DNA of 64,000 nucleotides from Bacillota bacterium (GCA_023400235.1 JAEXFI010000005.1:1-64000); one strand, 5' to 3'; shown: positions 25,557-35,060, counted from the stretch's first letter. A program made the numbers and translations. The notes: generated by a model not told the origin, from the sequence alone.

Positions 25557-27685
25557 TGCGCATTAACAAGCTTTATTTAAGAGGTTTTGGTAAATTTGAA
25601 AACTTTGAATTTGAACCCATAAGGGGTATAAATGTTATATATGGCGGCAACGAGAGTGGAAAATCCACCCTTATGGCTTTTATAAAGGCAGTACTGTTCG
25701 GACTGAAGGGCGGCAGAGCGGATAGGGAGGGAACCCCTTCCGAAAGCAGGAGATACAAACCCTGGAGCGGCTCAAAATATGGAGGCTACATAAATATTGA
25801 ACTGGAGGATTTTAAAAGATACAGGCTTGAAAGAGATTTTGACATTAACAGCATAAAACTGTATGACGAAGATTTTAATGACGTCACAGGCATTTTTACT
25901 GGAAGCAAGGACGGAAGAGGGTTGGCGGAACGGCTTTTGGGAATTAACGAAAGCCTGTTTGAAAGAACCGTTTTTATAAAGCAGCTGGGAACCAGAATTG
26001 ATGGAACTTCGTCAAAGGACCTGATTGAGAGGATATCCAATATAGGACAAAGCGGCTATGAGGACATATCCTACAAAAAGGCTCATATGGCACTAAAGGA
26101 AGCGCTGAAGTCGCAGGTGGGCACGGGAAGAAGCTATACCAGGCCATTGGATTTGATTGACAGAAGGCTTGAGGAATTATACCTCATTGAGAGGCAGGTC
26201 AAAGATAGAGCCAGCCGCAAGTGCGAGATGGAGAACAGGCTGAAGGAGCTTGAGGCGGAAATAGTTGTGCTTTTTGACAGGGAGCGTCTGCTGAGCCTGG
26301 CCTTGGAATTTAATGAGGTCAAGGAAAGAATCGTGCTTCAGAGGGAAAAGCTTGAGGAAATTCGCTTTCTCAACGAGGGGATAAGGAACCTGCAAAAAAA
26401 TGTCTCAGAGCTGTCCGATGATAGGAACGAGCTTGAAACACAGATACACCGCATATCCCCGCAGGTGGAAGAGCTTTCACGGGAGCTGGGAGGGTTGTGT
26501 GAGGTAGACGACTCGAGCATAAGGGGAGCCCTGGAAAAACAGATAAGATATTTGGACATATGTGAAATAGTTCTTTTGGCACTGCTGATAGGCACACTCT
26601 CAGGAAGCTTCATTGCAGGAATTATACCTGTATTTATTTCAGTTCTACCGGCTGTAGCACTAATAGGGGCACTTTTCTTCAGAACCTCACGAAAAAGAAG
26701 GCTGAAGGAAGAGCAACTAGCGCAGGCTGAAAAGACGGGCAGGGTAAAATTACTGGAGCAGCAGTTGGAGAATGCTCAAAGTGTCAGGAGAGCTGCGGAA
26801 AACCAATTGCGCCGGGTAACAGAACAGTTGGAAGTTCAAAAGGAACAATATCAGCAGCAGGCTAAAAGGCTGGAAGATAAACATTTTATTGCCGGTCGTC
26901 AGGAGGTGTCTGATATGGAAGGGAAGGCGGATGCTCTATCATTTGAATTAATCCGGCTGCTTGAGGATAAAGCCCTTACTCTGACAAACAGTGAAGCCGG
27001 CTTGATAAATAGTATAATTGAAAGCAGTAACGAGATACCCGGACAGGAGCTGAACCGGATAAAACTCAATTGCAGCGAGCAGCTTCAGACCAAGCGTCTT
27101 CTAAAGTCCACACTTTTGTACAGGCTTGCAGATTTGGGTGAGGAAGCCAATACAGTTGCCTTTGAGCAGGAAATATACGGGCTGACGCAGCAGAAAAAGG
27201 CTCTGGAGCAAAGAGGAGAGGCCTTGAATATAGCAATGGAAACCTTGGAAGAGGCTTCCCGTGTGGTTCAGAAGAAATATCTGCCCATAATGAGCAAGGT
27301 TTTCGGCAGTATATTTTCTGATATAACCTCCAGTAAATACACGGATGTCAGAGCGGGAGACAATCTCAACATAATGCTCAGCGACCCTTTGAGCAAAACA
27401 GTCATCCCCGTGTCGGCGCTGAGTAACGGTACTGTTGACCAGCTATATCTGGCGTTGAGGGTAGCCATATCCGAAACAGTGCTGAAGGGTAACGAGATGC
27501 TGCCTGTCATACTGGACGAGCCGTTTTCACAGTATGATGACAGCAGGACGGAAAATGCATTAAAGCTTATGGATAAGCTGGGCAAAAGGCAGCAGATAAT
27601 AATTTTTACCTGCAAGCAGAGAGAGGTTGAACTCATAAGCAGTGTCTGCGGGCAGAGTGCATGTAAAATCTGTTCATTGACATAG
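25556..27685 (+). CDS. YhaN-like SMC/SbcC-type ATPase with internal membrane segment
   Basis: A 709-residue RecF/SMC-type ATPase. N-terminal AAA_27 block LYLRGFGKFENFEFEP leads to Walker A YGGNESGKSTLMAF (~30-42); the C-terminal head has the signature-like SNGTVDQLYLALR and Walker B LPVILDEPFSQYD. Long coiled coils (~175-330 and ~380-590) are interrupted by a hydrophobic stretch (~334-376), a feature also known in YhaN, suggesting the coiled-coil tip touches the membrane. It forms a two-gene unit with the YhaO-like nuclease, overlapping at TAATG. Length is shorter than SbcC. Confidence 0.87.
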   Translation: MRINKLYLRGFGKFENFEFEPIRGINVIYGGNESGKSTLMAFIKAVLFGLKGGRADREGTPSESRRYKPWSGSKYGGYINIELEDFKRYRLERDFDINSIKLYDEDFNDVTGIFTGSKDGRGLAERLLGINESLFERTVFIKQLGTRIDGTSSKDLIERISNIGQSGYEDISYKKAHMALKEALKSQVGTGRSYTRPLDLIDRRLEELYLIERQVKDRASRKCEMENRLKELEAEIVVLFDRERLLSLALEFNEVKERIVLQREKLEEIRFLNEGIRNLQKNVSELSDDRNELETQIHRISPQVEELSRELGGLCEVDDSSIRGALEKQIRYLDICEIVLLALLIGTLSGSFIAGIIPVFISVLPAVALIGALFFRTSRKRRLKEEQLAQAEKTGRVKLLEQQLENAQSVRRAAENQLRRVTEQLEVQKEQYQQQAKRLEDKHFIAGRQEVSDMEGKADALSFELIRLLEDKALTLTNSEAGLINSIIESSNEIPGQELNRIKLNCSEQLQTKRLLKSTLLYRLADLGEEANTVAFEQEIYGLTQQKKALEQRGEALNIAMETLEEASRVVQKKYLPIMSKVFGSIFSDITSSKYTDVRAGDNLNIMLSDPLSKTVIPVSALSNGTVDQLYLALRVAISETVLKGNEMLPVILDEPFSQYDDSRTENALKLMDKLGKRQQIIIFTCKQREVELISSVCGQSACKICSLT

Positions 27686-27733
27686 CAGTGAAATGAAAAT
27701 ATAGTAGAATTAATAAATGTTTTGTGAGGCAAT

Positions 27734-28660
27734 ATGGTGAATCAGAAAATTAAGAGTACAGGAATTTTATTCCTTGTTTTTATATTATTACTTTCGGGCT
27801 GCGGCAGCAGGGATATTCCCGTAACCAAAAATGAACAGCTTCTGAGCGGTATTACTGCTCAAAATGCTGCTGTGATAGCCGATGCTGTTGTTGATATGTT
27901 TGATCAGCCTGATATTATGGCAGTCAGGCTTACGCAGGTTTTATACAACCAGGTGGTGAAGGTGGTAAAGGAAGAAGACTCCTGGACCAATATCATGCTG
28001 CTGGATGGCAGCTCAGGTTGGGTAAAAAGCAAATACGTCAGCAGGAATACCGACAGTGTTACTGAAGGAAGCATCAGCAACCGGATAATTGTGACAGCGA
28101 AAACTATTGATATATATACAGGTGCAAATAACCGGGTAAAGTTTAAACAGGTGGTGCTGGGAACCGAGCTGTATTCCACCGGAAAGACTAAAACCGGGTA
28201 TGACGTCCTTTTGCCTGACAACAGGAAAGGGTGGGTTGAAGACGGTGGAGTCATAGCAATTCCAATAAAAAATAATATTATCCCCAAGACAAGTAATGAA
28301 GATTTTGTTCAAACTGTAAAGAAGTTTGAAGGAACTATTTTCTTTATAGGTGGCCTAAGCAGGTGGGGAGCGGATTCCTCCGGGTTAGTGTATATAAGCA
28401 GCAAGATAAATGGTGCCGAATTGCCCAGGGATCTTGAGGATATGAGCAAAACCGGTACAGAGGTGTCAATAGAGTCTGTACGCCCGGGAGATTTGCTGTT
28501 TTTTAGTTCGGATAACCTTAAAAAGGATATTTATGATGTTGGTGTATACCTGGGTGATAATATGTTTATTCACTCCAGCACCTCCAGGGGCGTGATTCAA
28601 GAAACCCTGGAAGACAGCTATTTTAAGAATAGAATCTGTGTGGTGCGCAGAATTTTTTAG
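27734..28660 (+). CDS. Lipoprotein with SH3 domains and an inactive NlpC/P60 domain
   Basis: A 308-residue exported lipoprotein: signal peptide with lipobox LLLSGC, two SH3-like domains (~45-105 and ~115-175), and a C-terminal NlpC/P60 domain (~190-308). The domain is recognisable by RPGDLLFF and GVYLGDNMFIHSS, but the catalytic cysteine motif, normally DCSGLV, reads DSSGLV, and the catalytic histidine, normally HVGIY, reads DVGVY. Both essential residues are replaced, so it is a predicted pseudo-peptidase that may bind wall peptides. Its stop codon abuts the repeat element at 28658-28930. Confidence 0.85.
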   Translation: MVNQKIKSTGILFLVFILLLSGCGSRDIPVTKNEQLLSGITAQNAAVIADAVVDMFDQPDIMAVRLTQVLYNQVVKVVKEEDSWTNIMLLDGSSGWVKSKYVSRNTDSVTEGSISNRIIVTAKTIDIYTGANNRVKFKQVVLGTELYSTGKTKTGYDVLLPDNRKGWVEDGGVIAIPIKNNIIPKTSNEDFVQTVKKFEGTIFFIGGLSRWGADSSGLVYISSKINGAELPRDLEDMSKTGTEVSIESVRPGDLLFFSSDNLKKDIYDVGVYLGDNMFIHSSTSRGVIQETLEDSYFKNRICVVRRIF

Positions 28661-28930
28661 AGTATAGGAATTTATATATATTGGATATAGTTGTAAGCGT
28701 TGATACTACTAAAGTATAAGCAATACACTGGAAATTTCCAACTGATAAATTCCTATACTCGGGGTTTGAAAAGGGGGATTCCCCTTTCCGTTTTAGTGGA
28801 GGTGCTCAGAAACACGTAGTGTTTCGTCGAAGGGGGCAGTAGTGCCCCCTAGCGAACAAGACAATTTGCTGAGCATCTGTAGAAACCTAAATGGGGCACT
28901 AAACGGATTTGCGCAGCAAATTTCTTGAGC
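28658..28930 (+). repeat. Multi-hairpin intergenic repeat, copy D
   Basis: Second member of the 12571-12818 family. A 16-bp inverted repeat (28660-28675 with 28745-28760) is followed by the shared ataaattcctatactcgggg, an AAAGGGG/CCCCTTT hairpin, a GAAACACgtaGTGTTTC hairpin absent from copy C, the AGGGGGCAgtagTGCCCCCT hairpin, and a distal pairing of CAAGACAATTTGCTG with CAGCAAATTTCTTG. It fills the whole gap between two convergent genes and touches both stop codons. No ORF is credible inside. Confidence 0.7.
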
Positions 28931-30043
28931 TCAGCCTGACACCAGTTTTCCCAGAAGGCTGGCTATATCTGATGCAGAGTGGGGTTTACTCCAGAATCTT
29001 GAGTTTTCCCTCATGGTGTTAAGAGTTACAGGATCGTTGGCAACTCTGGACAGCACGTTAATAAGCTGGCTGGAATCTTCAATCTTGCTTGCAACGCCGC
29101 TTCTCAATAAAAAGTTTGCATTTCCTTCCTCTTGTCCCGGGATAGGAGAAATAATAAATATGGGCAGACCCTTTACCAAGGCTTCAGAAATAGTCATTCC
29201 TCCGGGCTTTGTTATTAAAAGGTCTGAGATATCCATGAGCTCATTAATCTTGTCTGTATAGCTTAAAACGAGAACCTTTTTCTTGCTTTTTATCGCGCTC
29301 TGCTCCAGTTGGGTTTTAAGCTTTTGGTTTGTTCCCGTCACAGCTATTATCTGAATATCTATGTCACAGTCAAGAAGTGAAGCCATGGCATTTTCTATAT
29401 TGCCAAAGCCCATACCTCCGCCCATTACAAGTACTGTAAACTTGTTATCAAGGCCAAGTTCAAGCTTGAGCTTGTTTTTATCAGCCGCCGTTAAAAATTT
29501 GGGGGAAACAGGTATGCCATAGGGAAAAATAATGTTTCCCGGAATGCCTCTTTCCATCATTTCTGTCTTCATCAGATCATTTGCCACAATAAAGGCATCC
29601 ATACCATTATCAAGCCAAAGAGAATGGACGACGTAATCTGTAAGCACTGCTACAGCCGGGATGGTCAGCTTTTTCCTTTCCTTCAGGGTAGAAAGCATCT
29701 GCATAGGGAAGGGATGGGTACATACAACGGCTGAAGGCTTATAATCATTTATAAGACTATTGAGCTTAAAGGATAAAATTTTGTTGATGGCCTTACTGAC
29801 ATCGTATATACCCGTGCCGGAGCCGGAGGCGGTATATAGACGGCTGTACAACCCGGGGCTTCTCTTTAGGGCTCCCAGGTAGCTGCCCACCACAATTTTA
29901 TCAATTACCGGGTTTATATATTTTAGTGTATCAAAAATGTCCACCGACCAGCCTGAAAACTGTCTTTCTATTGACTCCTTTAATGCCTCGGCGGCTTTCA
30001 TGTGTCCTGTTCCGACAGAAACGTACAGTATCAATACCCTCAT
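28931..30043 (-). CDS. Diacylglycerol glucosyltransferase-like (MGDG synthase/UgtP family)
   Basis: A 370-residue GT28-type glycosyltransferase. N-terminus VLILYVSVGTGHMKAAEAL is the MGDG-synthase-type glycine loop; the C-terminal donor-binding half contains VMGGGMGFGNI and the KPGGMTISEALVKGLP motif. Such enzymes transfer glucose or galactose from UDP-sugar to diacylglycerol for glycolipids and lipoteichoic acid anchors; MurG-like activity is less likely. Start is the ATG at 30043, 6 bases behind TTTGGAG. It is divergent from sleB and convergent with the NlpC-like gene. Confidence 0.85.
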   Translation of the reverse strand: MRVLILYVSVGTGHMKAAEALKESIERQFSGWSVDIFDTLKYINPVIDKIVVGSYLGALKRSPGLYSRLYTASGSGTGIYDVSKAINKILSFKLNSLINDYKPSAVVCTHPFPMQMLSTLKERKKLTIPAVAVLTDYVVHSLWLDNGMDAFIVANDLMKTEMMERGIPGNIIFPYGIPVSPKFLTAADKNKLKLELGLDNKFTVLVMGGGMGFGNIENAMASLLDCDIDIQIIAVTGTNQKLKTQLEQSAIKSKKKVLVLSYTDKINELMDISDLLITKPGGMTISEALVKGLPIFIISPIPGQEEGNANFLLRSGVASKIEDSSQLINVLSRVANDPVTLNTMRENSRFWSKPHSASDIASLLGKLVSG

Positions 30044-30425
30044 AATGATCTCCAAACAAATAATAAATATAAATCCATATCATATAGATTTTTAACATTA
30101 TGTCCTGGATTAATACGCTGATTTTCAAATATAAACAAATTAACAGCTTAATATCCGTAAAAGTCATAAAGTCGATTACTGTTGAAACCTTAGCTTCCAG
30201 ACGAATATGTGCTTTAAAGCATTTTGATTAAAGGTTCAACAGTTTGGGCTTGTTCATAAATTGGTTTTAATAAAACAATTTAGTACTTTATATTAGTTTA
30301 CGAATATTTTAACAGCCATTAACTCAAAATAACTTTGCAGACTTAAAGTGTTTTCTGCTGGAAGTACCGGAATGAATCAATAAACAGTTTTTAGCTCTAT
30401 TGTAAATTTGGAAGGAGGTACAAGC
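30044..30425. other. Intergenic region between divergent genes
   Basis: A 380-base AT-rich gap between the glycosyltransferase and sleB. The only structure I see is a hairpin at 30257-30282 (TAAATTG.TTTTA with one bulged base). A clear sigma-A promoter was not found in either direction; sleB is a forespore (sigma-G) gene in Bacillus, and a weak TGAATC...TATTGTA arrangement at 30373-30404 is not convincing. Confidence 0.4.
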
Positions 30426-31121
30426 TTGAAAAGGCACATAAAGTTTTTTGCTTTTTGTCTAGTAGTTATTTTTAGCCTTACTCTTCTGGGTAAAGGCTCA
30501 ATGCACTATACCAGCACCGCTTCAGACTTGAAACTGGGGGATAAGGGGCTGGAGGTAAAGAGTATGCAGCAGGAATTAAAAAACTGGGGCTATTATAATG
30601 GAGAGGTAAATGGACTTTTTGGATATGACACTTTTGCTTCAGTACTTAAATACCAGCGAAATTATGGCTTTCGTGCCAGTGGGATAGCAGACCGGAACAC
30701 ATTGCTGTCAATGGGCTTGGGCAGATATGTAGAAACCGGAACAGCCTATGCCGCTACCAAAAAAGTTACCGATGAACAGTTGCTTGCCAGAGTTATAAAC
30801 GGAGAGGCAAGAGGAGAGCCCTTTGAAGGACAGGTTGCAGTAGGGGCCATAGTCCTCAATAGAGTTAAAAACTCCAAGTTCCCTAAAACCATGGCGGGCG
30901 TCATATATCAGCCAGGAGCGTTCACCGCTGTAGCTGACGGACAGATTAAAGTAGCTATAGATCCCAAATCAACAGTAGTAAAAGCGGCAAGGGATGCACT
31001 GGCAGGGTGGGATCCTACTGACGGCTGTCTGTATTATTGGAATCCTGCAACGGCCACCAGCAAATGGATATGGTCCAGAAAAGTTAAGTTAAAAATCGGC
31101 AAGCATTGGTTTGGAATATGA
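30426..31121 (+). CDS. sleB: Spore cortex-lytic enzyme SleB
   Basis: A 231-residue exported hydrolase: signal sequence in the first ~25 residues, a peptidoglycan-binding domain (~40-105; LKLGDKGLEVKSMQQELKNWGYYNGEVNG), and a Hydrolase_2/SleB catalytic domain (~115-231; VINGEARGEPFEGQVAVGAIVLNRV with the catalytic glutamate). SleB is a lytic transglycosylase that cuts muramic-lactam cortex during germination. Start is TTG at 30426, 6 bases behind GGAAGGAGGT. ypeB follows 18 bases after the stop, the usual operon. Confidence 0.93.
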   Translation: MKRHIKFFAFCLVVIFSLTLLGKGSMHYTSTASDLKLGDKGLEVKSMQQELKNWGYYNGEVNGLFGYDTFASVLKYQRNYGFRASGIADRNTLLSMGLGRYVETGTAYAATKKVTDEQLLARVINGEARGEPFEGQVAVGAIVLNRVKNSKFPKTMAGVIYQPGAFTAVADGQIKVAIDPKSTVVKAARDALAGWDPTDGCLYYWNPATATSKWIWSRKVKLKIGKHWFGI

Positions 31122-31139
31122 AAATGGAGGTGTAGCTAG

Positions 31140-32555
31140 TTGGATCAGAGCGAATATGAAAGCATGAACTATCATAAGGACGGGTGGGGTAGGAGAAGGC
31201 GGATGTCATGGGCTGTACCCATTGCCATTGTAGCAGTTCTGGCACTTGCAGGAGTATCCACTTGGGGGTATTTTCAAAGCAGGCAGCTTACAGATCTGCG
31301 AATTATGATGGAAAACCAGTATAGCAGGGCATTTCTTGATTTAAATGAATATGTGGACAATCTTGAGGTGTTATTGGCTAAATCCATGGTCACCTCCACT
31401 ACCAGAGGCACATCCACAATGCTGGAGGAAGTATGGAGACAGGCTAATCTGGCTCAGACAAATATGGGACAGCTTCCGGTGTCTCCTCCCATACTTGAAA
31501 AAACCTCTAACTTTTTAACCCAGGTAGGGGATATGGCATACGCATATAATACCAAAACCATGAACGGGATGCCGTTAAGTGATGATGAATACGAGATACT
31601 TCAGAAAATGCATGGTTATGCCCTATCCCTTCAGAACAGTCTCCACGGTATAGAAGAGCAGATAAACAATGGAAAAATGAGCTGGGGAACAGCCGGAGGA
31701 CCAAGGCAGCTCAAGAGCCAGAATACCAAATATATTCAGACAACACAGTTTGAAAATGTAGATAAGAACTTTCAGGAATATCCGTCCATGATATATGACG
31801 GACCATATTCGGATCACATGCTGAAGGTTAAGCCTGTAGGACTCAAGAATACCAAGGTGGATGTAGGCAAGGCTGAGGAAATCGTCCGTAAGCTTATAGG
31901 TAATGACAAGATTTCAAGTGTTGAGAAACTGGAAAACAATAATGAGGGCAGTATTAAGACCTTCCGTTTCAAAGTTAAATATAAAAACTCTGACGACAAC
32001 GGAAGTGCCGAGATCGATATAACACAACAGGGCGGGCAGCTGTACTGGATGCTCAGGGACCGAAGCGTACAGGACGCAAAGCTCTCCATGGAAGCTGCAA
32101 AGAAAGCAGCACAGAGCTTTTTAAAGAAAAATGGCTTTGCCAGCATGAAGGACACCTATTATATGAAAATAGACGGGATAGCGACCATCTGCTATGCATA
32201 TGAGCAGGAGGGCGCCATTGTCTATCCGGATCTGATAAAGGTCAAAGTAGCCCTTGACAATGGAGAAATATTGGGAGTGGAATCAAAAGGCTATCTATAC
32301 AACCACAAGGTCAGAAATATTCCTGCCACCAAGCTTACCCTTGAACAGGCCAGGAAGCAGATAAACGGCAGGCTTAAGATTGAGAAAGAGGGCAGGGCCA
32401 TAATACCCACCGACTTTAAAACCGAAAGGTACTGCTACGAGTTTCAGGGAACTGTAGGGGAGCAGCAATTCCTGCTGTATATAAATGCCCAGACAGGGGC
32501 GGAGGAAGACATTCTCATGCTTGTAAGTACTGATGAAGGATCACTGACAATGTAG
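31140..32555 (+). CDS. ypeB: Germination protein YpeB
   Basis: A 471-residue protein with one N-terminal membrane anchor (~23-43), an extracytoplasmic helical domain, and C-terminal PepSY-type repeats (~230-470; e.g. DVGKAEEIVRKLIG, SMEAAKKAAQSFLKKNG, LTLEQARKQINGRL). YpeB is needed to place and stabilise SleB in the spore, and the two are co-transcribed here too. TTG start 6 bases after GGAGGTG. Two hairpins follow the gene (32583-32602 and 32621-32660). Confidence 0.93.
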   Translation: MDQSEYESMNYHKDGWGRRRRMSWAVPIAIVAVLALAGVSTWGYFQSRQLTDLRIMMENQYSRAFLDLNEYVDNLEVLLAKSMVTSTTRGTSTMLEEVWRQANLAQTNMGQLPVSPPILEKTSNFLTQVGDMAYAYNTKTMNGMPLSDDEYEILQKMHGYALSLQNSLHGIEEQINNGKMSWGTAGGPRQLKSQNTKYIQTTQFENVDKNFQEYPSMIYDGPYSDHMLKVKPVGLKNTKVDVGKAEEIVRKLIGNDKISSVEKLENNNEGSIKTFRFKVKYKNSDDNGSAEIDITQQGGQLYWMLRDRSVQDAKLSMEAAKKAAQSFLKKNGFASMKDTYYMKIDGIATICYAYEQEGAIVYPDLIKVKVALDNGEILGVESKGYLYNHKVRNIPATKLTLEQARKQINGRLKIEKEGRAIIPTDFKTERYCYEFQGTVGEQQFLLYINAQTGAEEDILMLVSTDEGSLTM

Positions 32556-32620
32556 CAAGGAAAATGGAGCACATATAGAGTAATACCTGGAAATACAGGT
32601 ATATAGCAGGAACTGTTAGG

Positions 32621-32665
32621 AAGGGATACGGACAGGGTCTTTAGGAATGTCTGTATCCCTCTTTG
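32621..32665 (+). terminator. Terminator of sleB-ypeB
   Basis: AGGGATACgGACA pairs with TGTCtGTATCCCT (right arm ending 32660), followed by CTTTGTTT. A smaller hairpin ATACCTG/CAGGTAT lies at 32583-32602. Confidence 0.7.
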
Positions 32666-32768
32666 TTTAAGCGTAGGCTTAAATTATGGGAGATACAACC
32701 AGGAATGTTACCAACTCAGGTGTAAAGCCTTATGAGATATTGACTGAAAGGCAGGAGTTTTATAAAAT

Positions 32769-32816
32769 ATAGTTAGGACTCTAATTATTAGGGCCCTAAC
32801 TATATTTGCGTATACT
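32769..32816 (+). promoter_or_regulatory. Promoter and probable MarR operator
   Basis: Nested palindromes cover this region: ATAGTTAGG (32769-32777) pairs with CCTAACTAT (32795-32803); CTAATTATTAG (32781-32791) is palindromic, and so is TTAGGGCCCTAA (32788-32799). A TATACT -10 box (32811-32816) lies 17 bases after the TTAGGG half-site, so the operator covers the -35 region. Repression by the MarR protein encoded 53 bases downstream is the natural reading. Confidence 0.65.
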
Positions 32817-32868
32817 ATAAATATTTATATGCCCATAGAAATATATTATCAAGAAAAGGAGCTTTTAT

Positions 32869-33315
32869 ATGATAAGTCAAAGAGAACTTAACCTATTGCT
32901 TGTAAAGGTAGGTGCAGTACATAAAAGAAGGTCTGCCTATGAGTTTATGAAGCAGGAGCTTACCGCAGGGCAGCCAAGAATGCTCAATTACCTTTTTGAA
33001 CATAATGGCAGCATCCAAAGAGAGATAGCAGATGCCTGCCATCTTGAACCCGCATCTGTTACCAGTGTGCTGAACAGTATGGAGAAATCGGGGCTTATTG
33101 AAAAAAAACCTGCAAGAGGAGACAAGAGAGCCCTTGAAGTGTGGCTTACACGTAAAGGACTGGCTAAGAAGCAGGATGTGGATGCCATATTTACAACAAT
33201 AGCGGACGAATGCTTCAAAGGTTTTAATGACGAGGAAAAGCAGCTGGCAGGAAGTTTCCTGGCAAGGATGCTAAATAATATGCTCAGTGGTAAACAGCAG
33301 GAATGGCAGTCATAG
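32869..33315 (+). CDS. MarR-family transcriptional regulator
   Basis: A 148-residue winged-helix regulator. Residues ~35-100 show the MarR fold: LTAGQPRMLNYLFEHNGSIQREIADACHLEPASVTSVLNSMEKSGLIEKKPARGDKRALE, read here as two blocks, with the D-x-R wing motif (GDKRALEVWLT). It probably represses itself and the two ABC genes through the palindromes at 32769-32803 and is released by a toxic ligand. Ribosome site AAAAGGAG. The first ABC gene starts 14 bases after its stop. Confidence 0.88.
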   Translation: MISQRELNLLLVKVGAVHKRRSAYEFMKQELTAGQPRMLNYLFEHNGSIQREIADACHLEPASVTSVLNSMEKSGLIEKKPARGDKRALEVWLTRKGLAKKQDVDAIFTTIADECFKGFNDEEKQLAGSFLARMLNNMLSGKQQEWQS

Positions 33316-33329
33316 GAGGAGCACGGCAA

Positions 33330-35060
33330 ATGGATATGTATAGGAAATATTTTATGAAATACAGAACAATGTTCATTTGTGCTGTAAGCTGTGTCTTTTT
33401 TGAAGCGGTATGTGATTTGCTCCAGCCAACTATCATGGCAAGGATAATAGATGTGGGGATTAAGAACCAGCAGATGGACCAGGTTCTCACCTATGGACTT
33501 ATCATGCTGGGAATTACGGCTCTGGGCGCAGCCTTTGCCGCTACCAGAAATATACTGGCAAGCAAGGTTTCTCAAAACTTCGGTGCCGATTTAAGATTTG
33601 ATGTGTTTAAAAGGATTTTGAATTTTTCAGAGGCAAGTGCTGACAATATTGAAAGCGGCTCACTGATAACAAGAATGACAAACGATACTTCCCAGATTAC
33701 TCAGTTTGTAAACGGTATAATGCGTATATTCCTTAAGGCTCCTCTTACCTGTATAGGAAGTATTACCCTCGCTGTAATACTAAGCCCCTTTATGAGCATT
33801 GTACTTCTGATAGCTATAGCAATCGTTGCGGCACTTATTACAGTCAGTATGAAAATGAGCTACGTCAGGTTTGCAAAGGTACAAAAGGCAATAGATAAAA
33901 TAAATACAGTTGTTCAGGAATATCTTCTGGGAATACGGCTGGTCAAGGCCTTCGGGCGGCACAAGGAAGAGGAGGAAAGATTTGATGGAGCGAATTCCGA
34001 CCTTTATAAGAAAAGCGTATCTTCCCAGAAGGTTATTGCGTATTTCTCACCAGTCATGTCCTTGACGGTCAGTATCGGGATAGCAATTATCTTATACCTG
34101 GGAAGCATACTTTTTGCCCAGGGGCTTATAGAAGTTGGAAAGGTTGCGGCATTTATAAATTATATGACGCAAATACTTACCTCCTTGATTATGATAACAA
34201 ACATATTTAACACCTTTATACGCACCAAGGCGTCAACCCAGAGAATTGAAGAAATACTAAAGGGAGAAGAGGATTATACAGGTGGCGGCATAAAATATGT
34301 ATCTGATTTTACAGGCCTTGAGTTCCAAAATATAACCTTCTCATATCCGGGGGGCAGCGGAGCTCCTGTCTTAAAAAACATTTCCTTTAAAATAAATGAG
34401 GGGGAAACCCTTGCCGTAATAGGGCCTACCGGGGCAGGTAAGTCCACGCTGGCCCTGCTTTGCCTGCACTTTTACAATGTGGATGAAGGTGAAATATTTC
34501 TGGGGGGATATAATATTAAGGACATTGATACCGCCGTACTCAGAGAGAATATTGCTTTTGCCCCCCAAAGGTCCATGCTGTTCACCGGAACTGTTTTTGA
34601 AAATATTGCCTGGGGAAGAGAAAACATTGAGCCGGGGCAGGTGGTTAAAGCAGCAGAGGATGCACAGGCTCACGACTTTATTAAAAGCATGCCAGGGGAT
34701 TACCAGAGCTTCCTGGGGCAAAATGGTGTAAACCTGTCGGGCGGACAGAAGCAAAGGCTGTCAATTGCCAGAGCGCTGGCAAAGGACGCAGCGCTGATGA
34801 TACTGGATGACTGTACCAGTGCACTGGATGCGATTACAGAGGCCAGGGTAAGAAAAGCCATGAACGGTCTGGACAAAAGGAAGTCTGTTATAATGATTAC
34901 CCAGAGAATAGGTACCGCAATGTCCGCCGATAAGATCCTGGTCCTTGATAACGGTGCGATGGTTGGCTTCGGAGAACATAGAGAGCTGCTGAATAGCTGC
35001 CAGACTTACAGGGATATATACAATTCACAGATAGGGGGGGACTCAAGAGAACATGGCTGA
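33330..35060 (+). CDS. Heterodimeric multidrug ABC exporter, subunit 1 (degenerate ATP site)
   Basis: A 576-residue half-transporter: six membrane segments (~10-305) and an ATPase domain (~330-576). Walker A is GPTGAGKST and the signature is LSGGQ, but Walker B reads LMILDDCTS, with aspartate replacing the catalytic glutamate, and the H-loop reads ITQR, with glutamine replacing histidine. This asymmetry is typical of one half of heterodimers such as BmrC/BmrD or LmrC/LmrD. Start ATG at 33330 follows GGAGGA by 8 bases. Overlaps the next gene by 8 bases (ATGGCTGA). Confidence 0.9.
   Translation: MDMYRKYFMKYRTMFICAVSCVFFEAVCDLLQPTIMARIIDVGIKNQQMDQVLTYGLIMLGITALGAAFAATRNILASKVSQNFGADLRFDVFKRILNFSEASADNIESGSLITRMTNDTSQITQFVNGIMRIFLKAPLTCIGSITLAVILSPFMSIVLLIAIAIVAALITVSMKMSYVRFAKVQKAIDKINTVVQEYLLGIRLVKAFGRHKEEEERFDGANSDLYKKSVSSQKVIAYFSPVMSLTVSIGIAIILYLGSILFAQGLIEVGKVAAFINYMTQILTSLIMITNIFNTFIRTKASTQRIEEILKGEEDYTGGGIKYVSDFTGLEFQNITFSYPGGSGAPVLKNISFKINEGETLAVIGPTGAGKSTLALLCLHFYNVDEGEIFLGGYNIKDIDTAVLRENIAFAPQRSMLFTGTVFENIAWGRENIEPGQVVKAAEDAQAHDFIKSMPGDYQSFLGQNGVNLSGGQKQRLSIARALAKDAALMILDDCTSALDAITEARVRKAMNGLDKRKSVIMITQRIGTAMSADKILVLDNGAMVGFGEHRELLNSCQTYRDIYNSQIGGDSREHG

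Noticed and set aside
28811..28828. GAAACACgtaGTGTTTC as a second parS site
   Set aside because: It resembles parS arms but has a GTA spacer and lacks the central CACGTG; it is a hairpin of the repeat element.
30373..30404. Sigma-G promoter for sleB
   Set aside because: The -10-like TATTGTA is weak, the spacer is 19 bases, and the transcript would start at the ribosome site itself.
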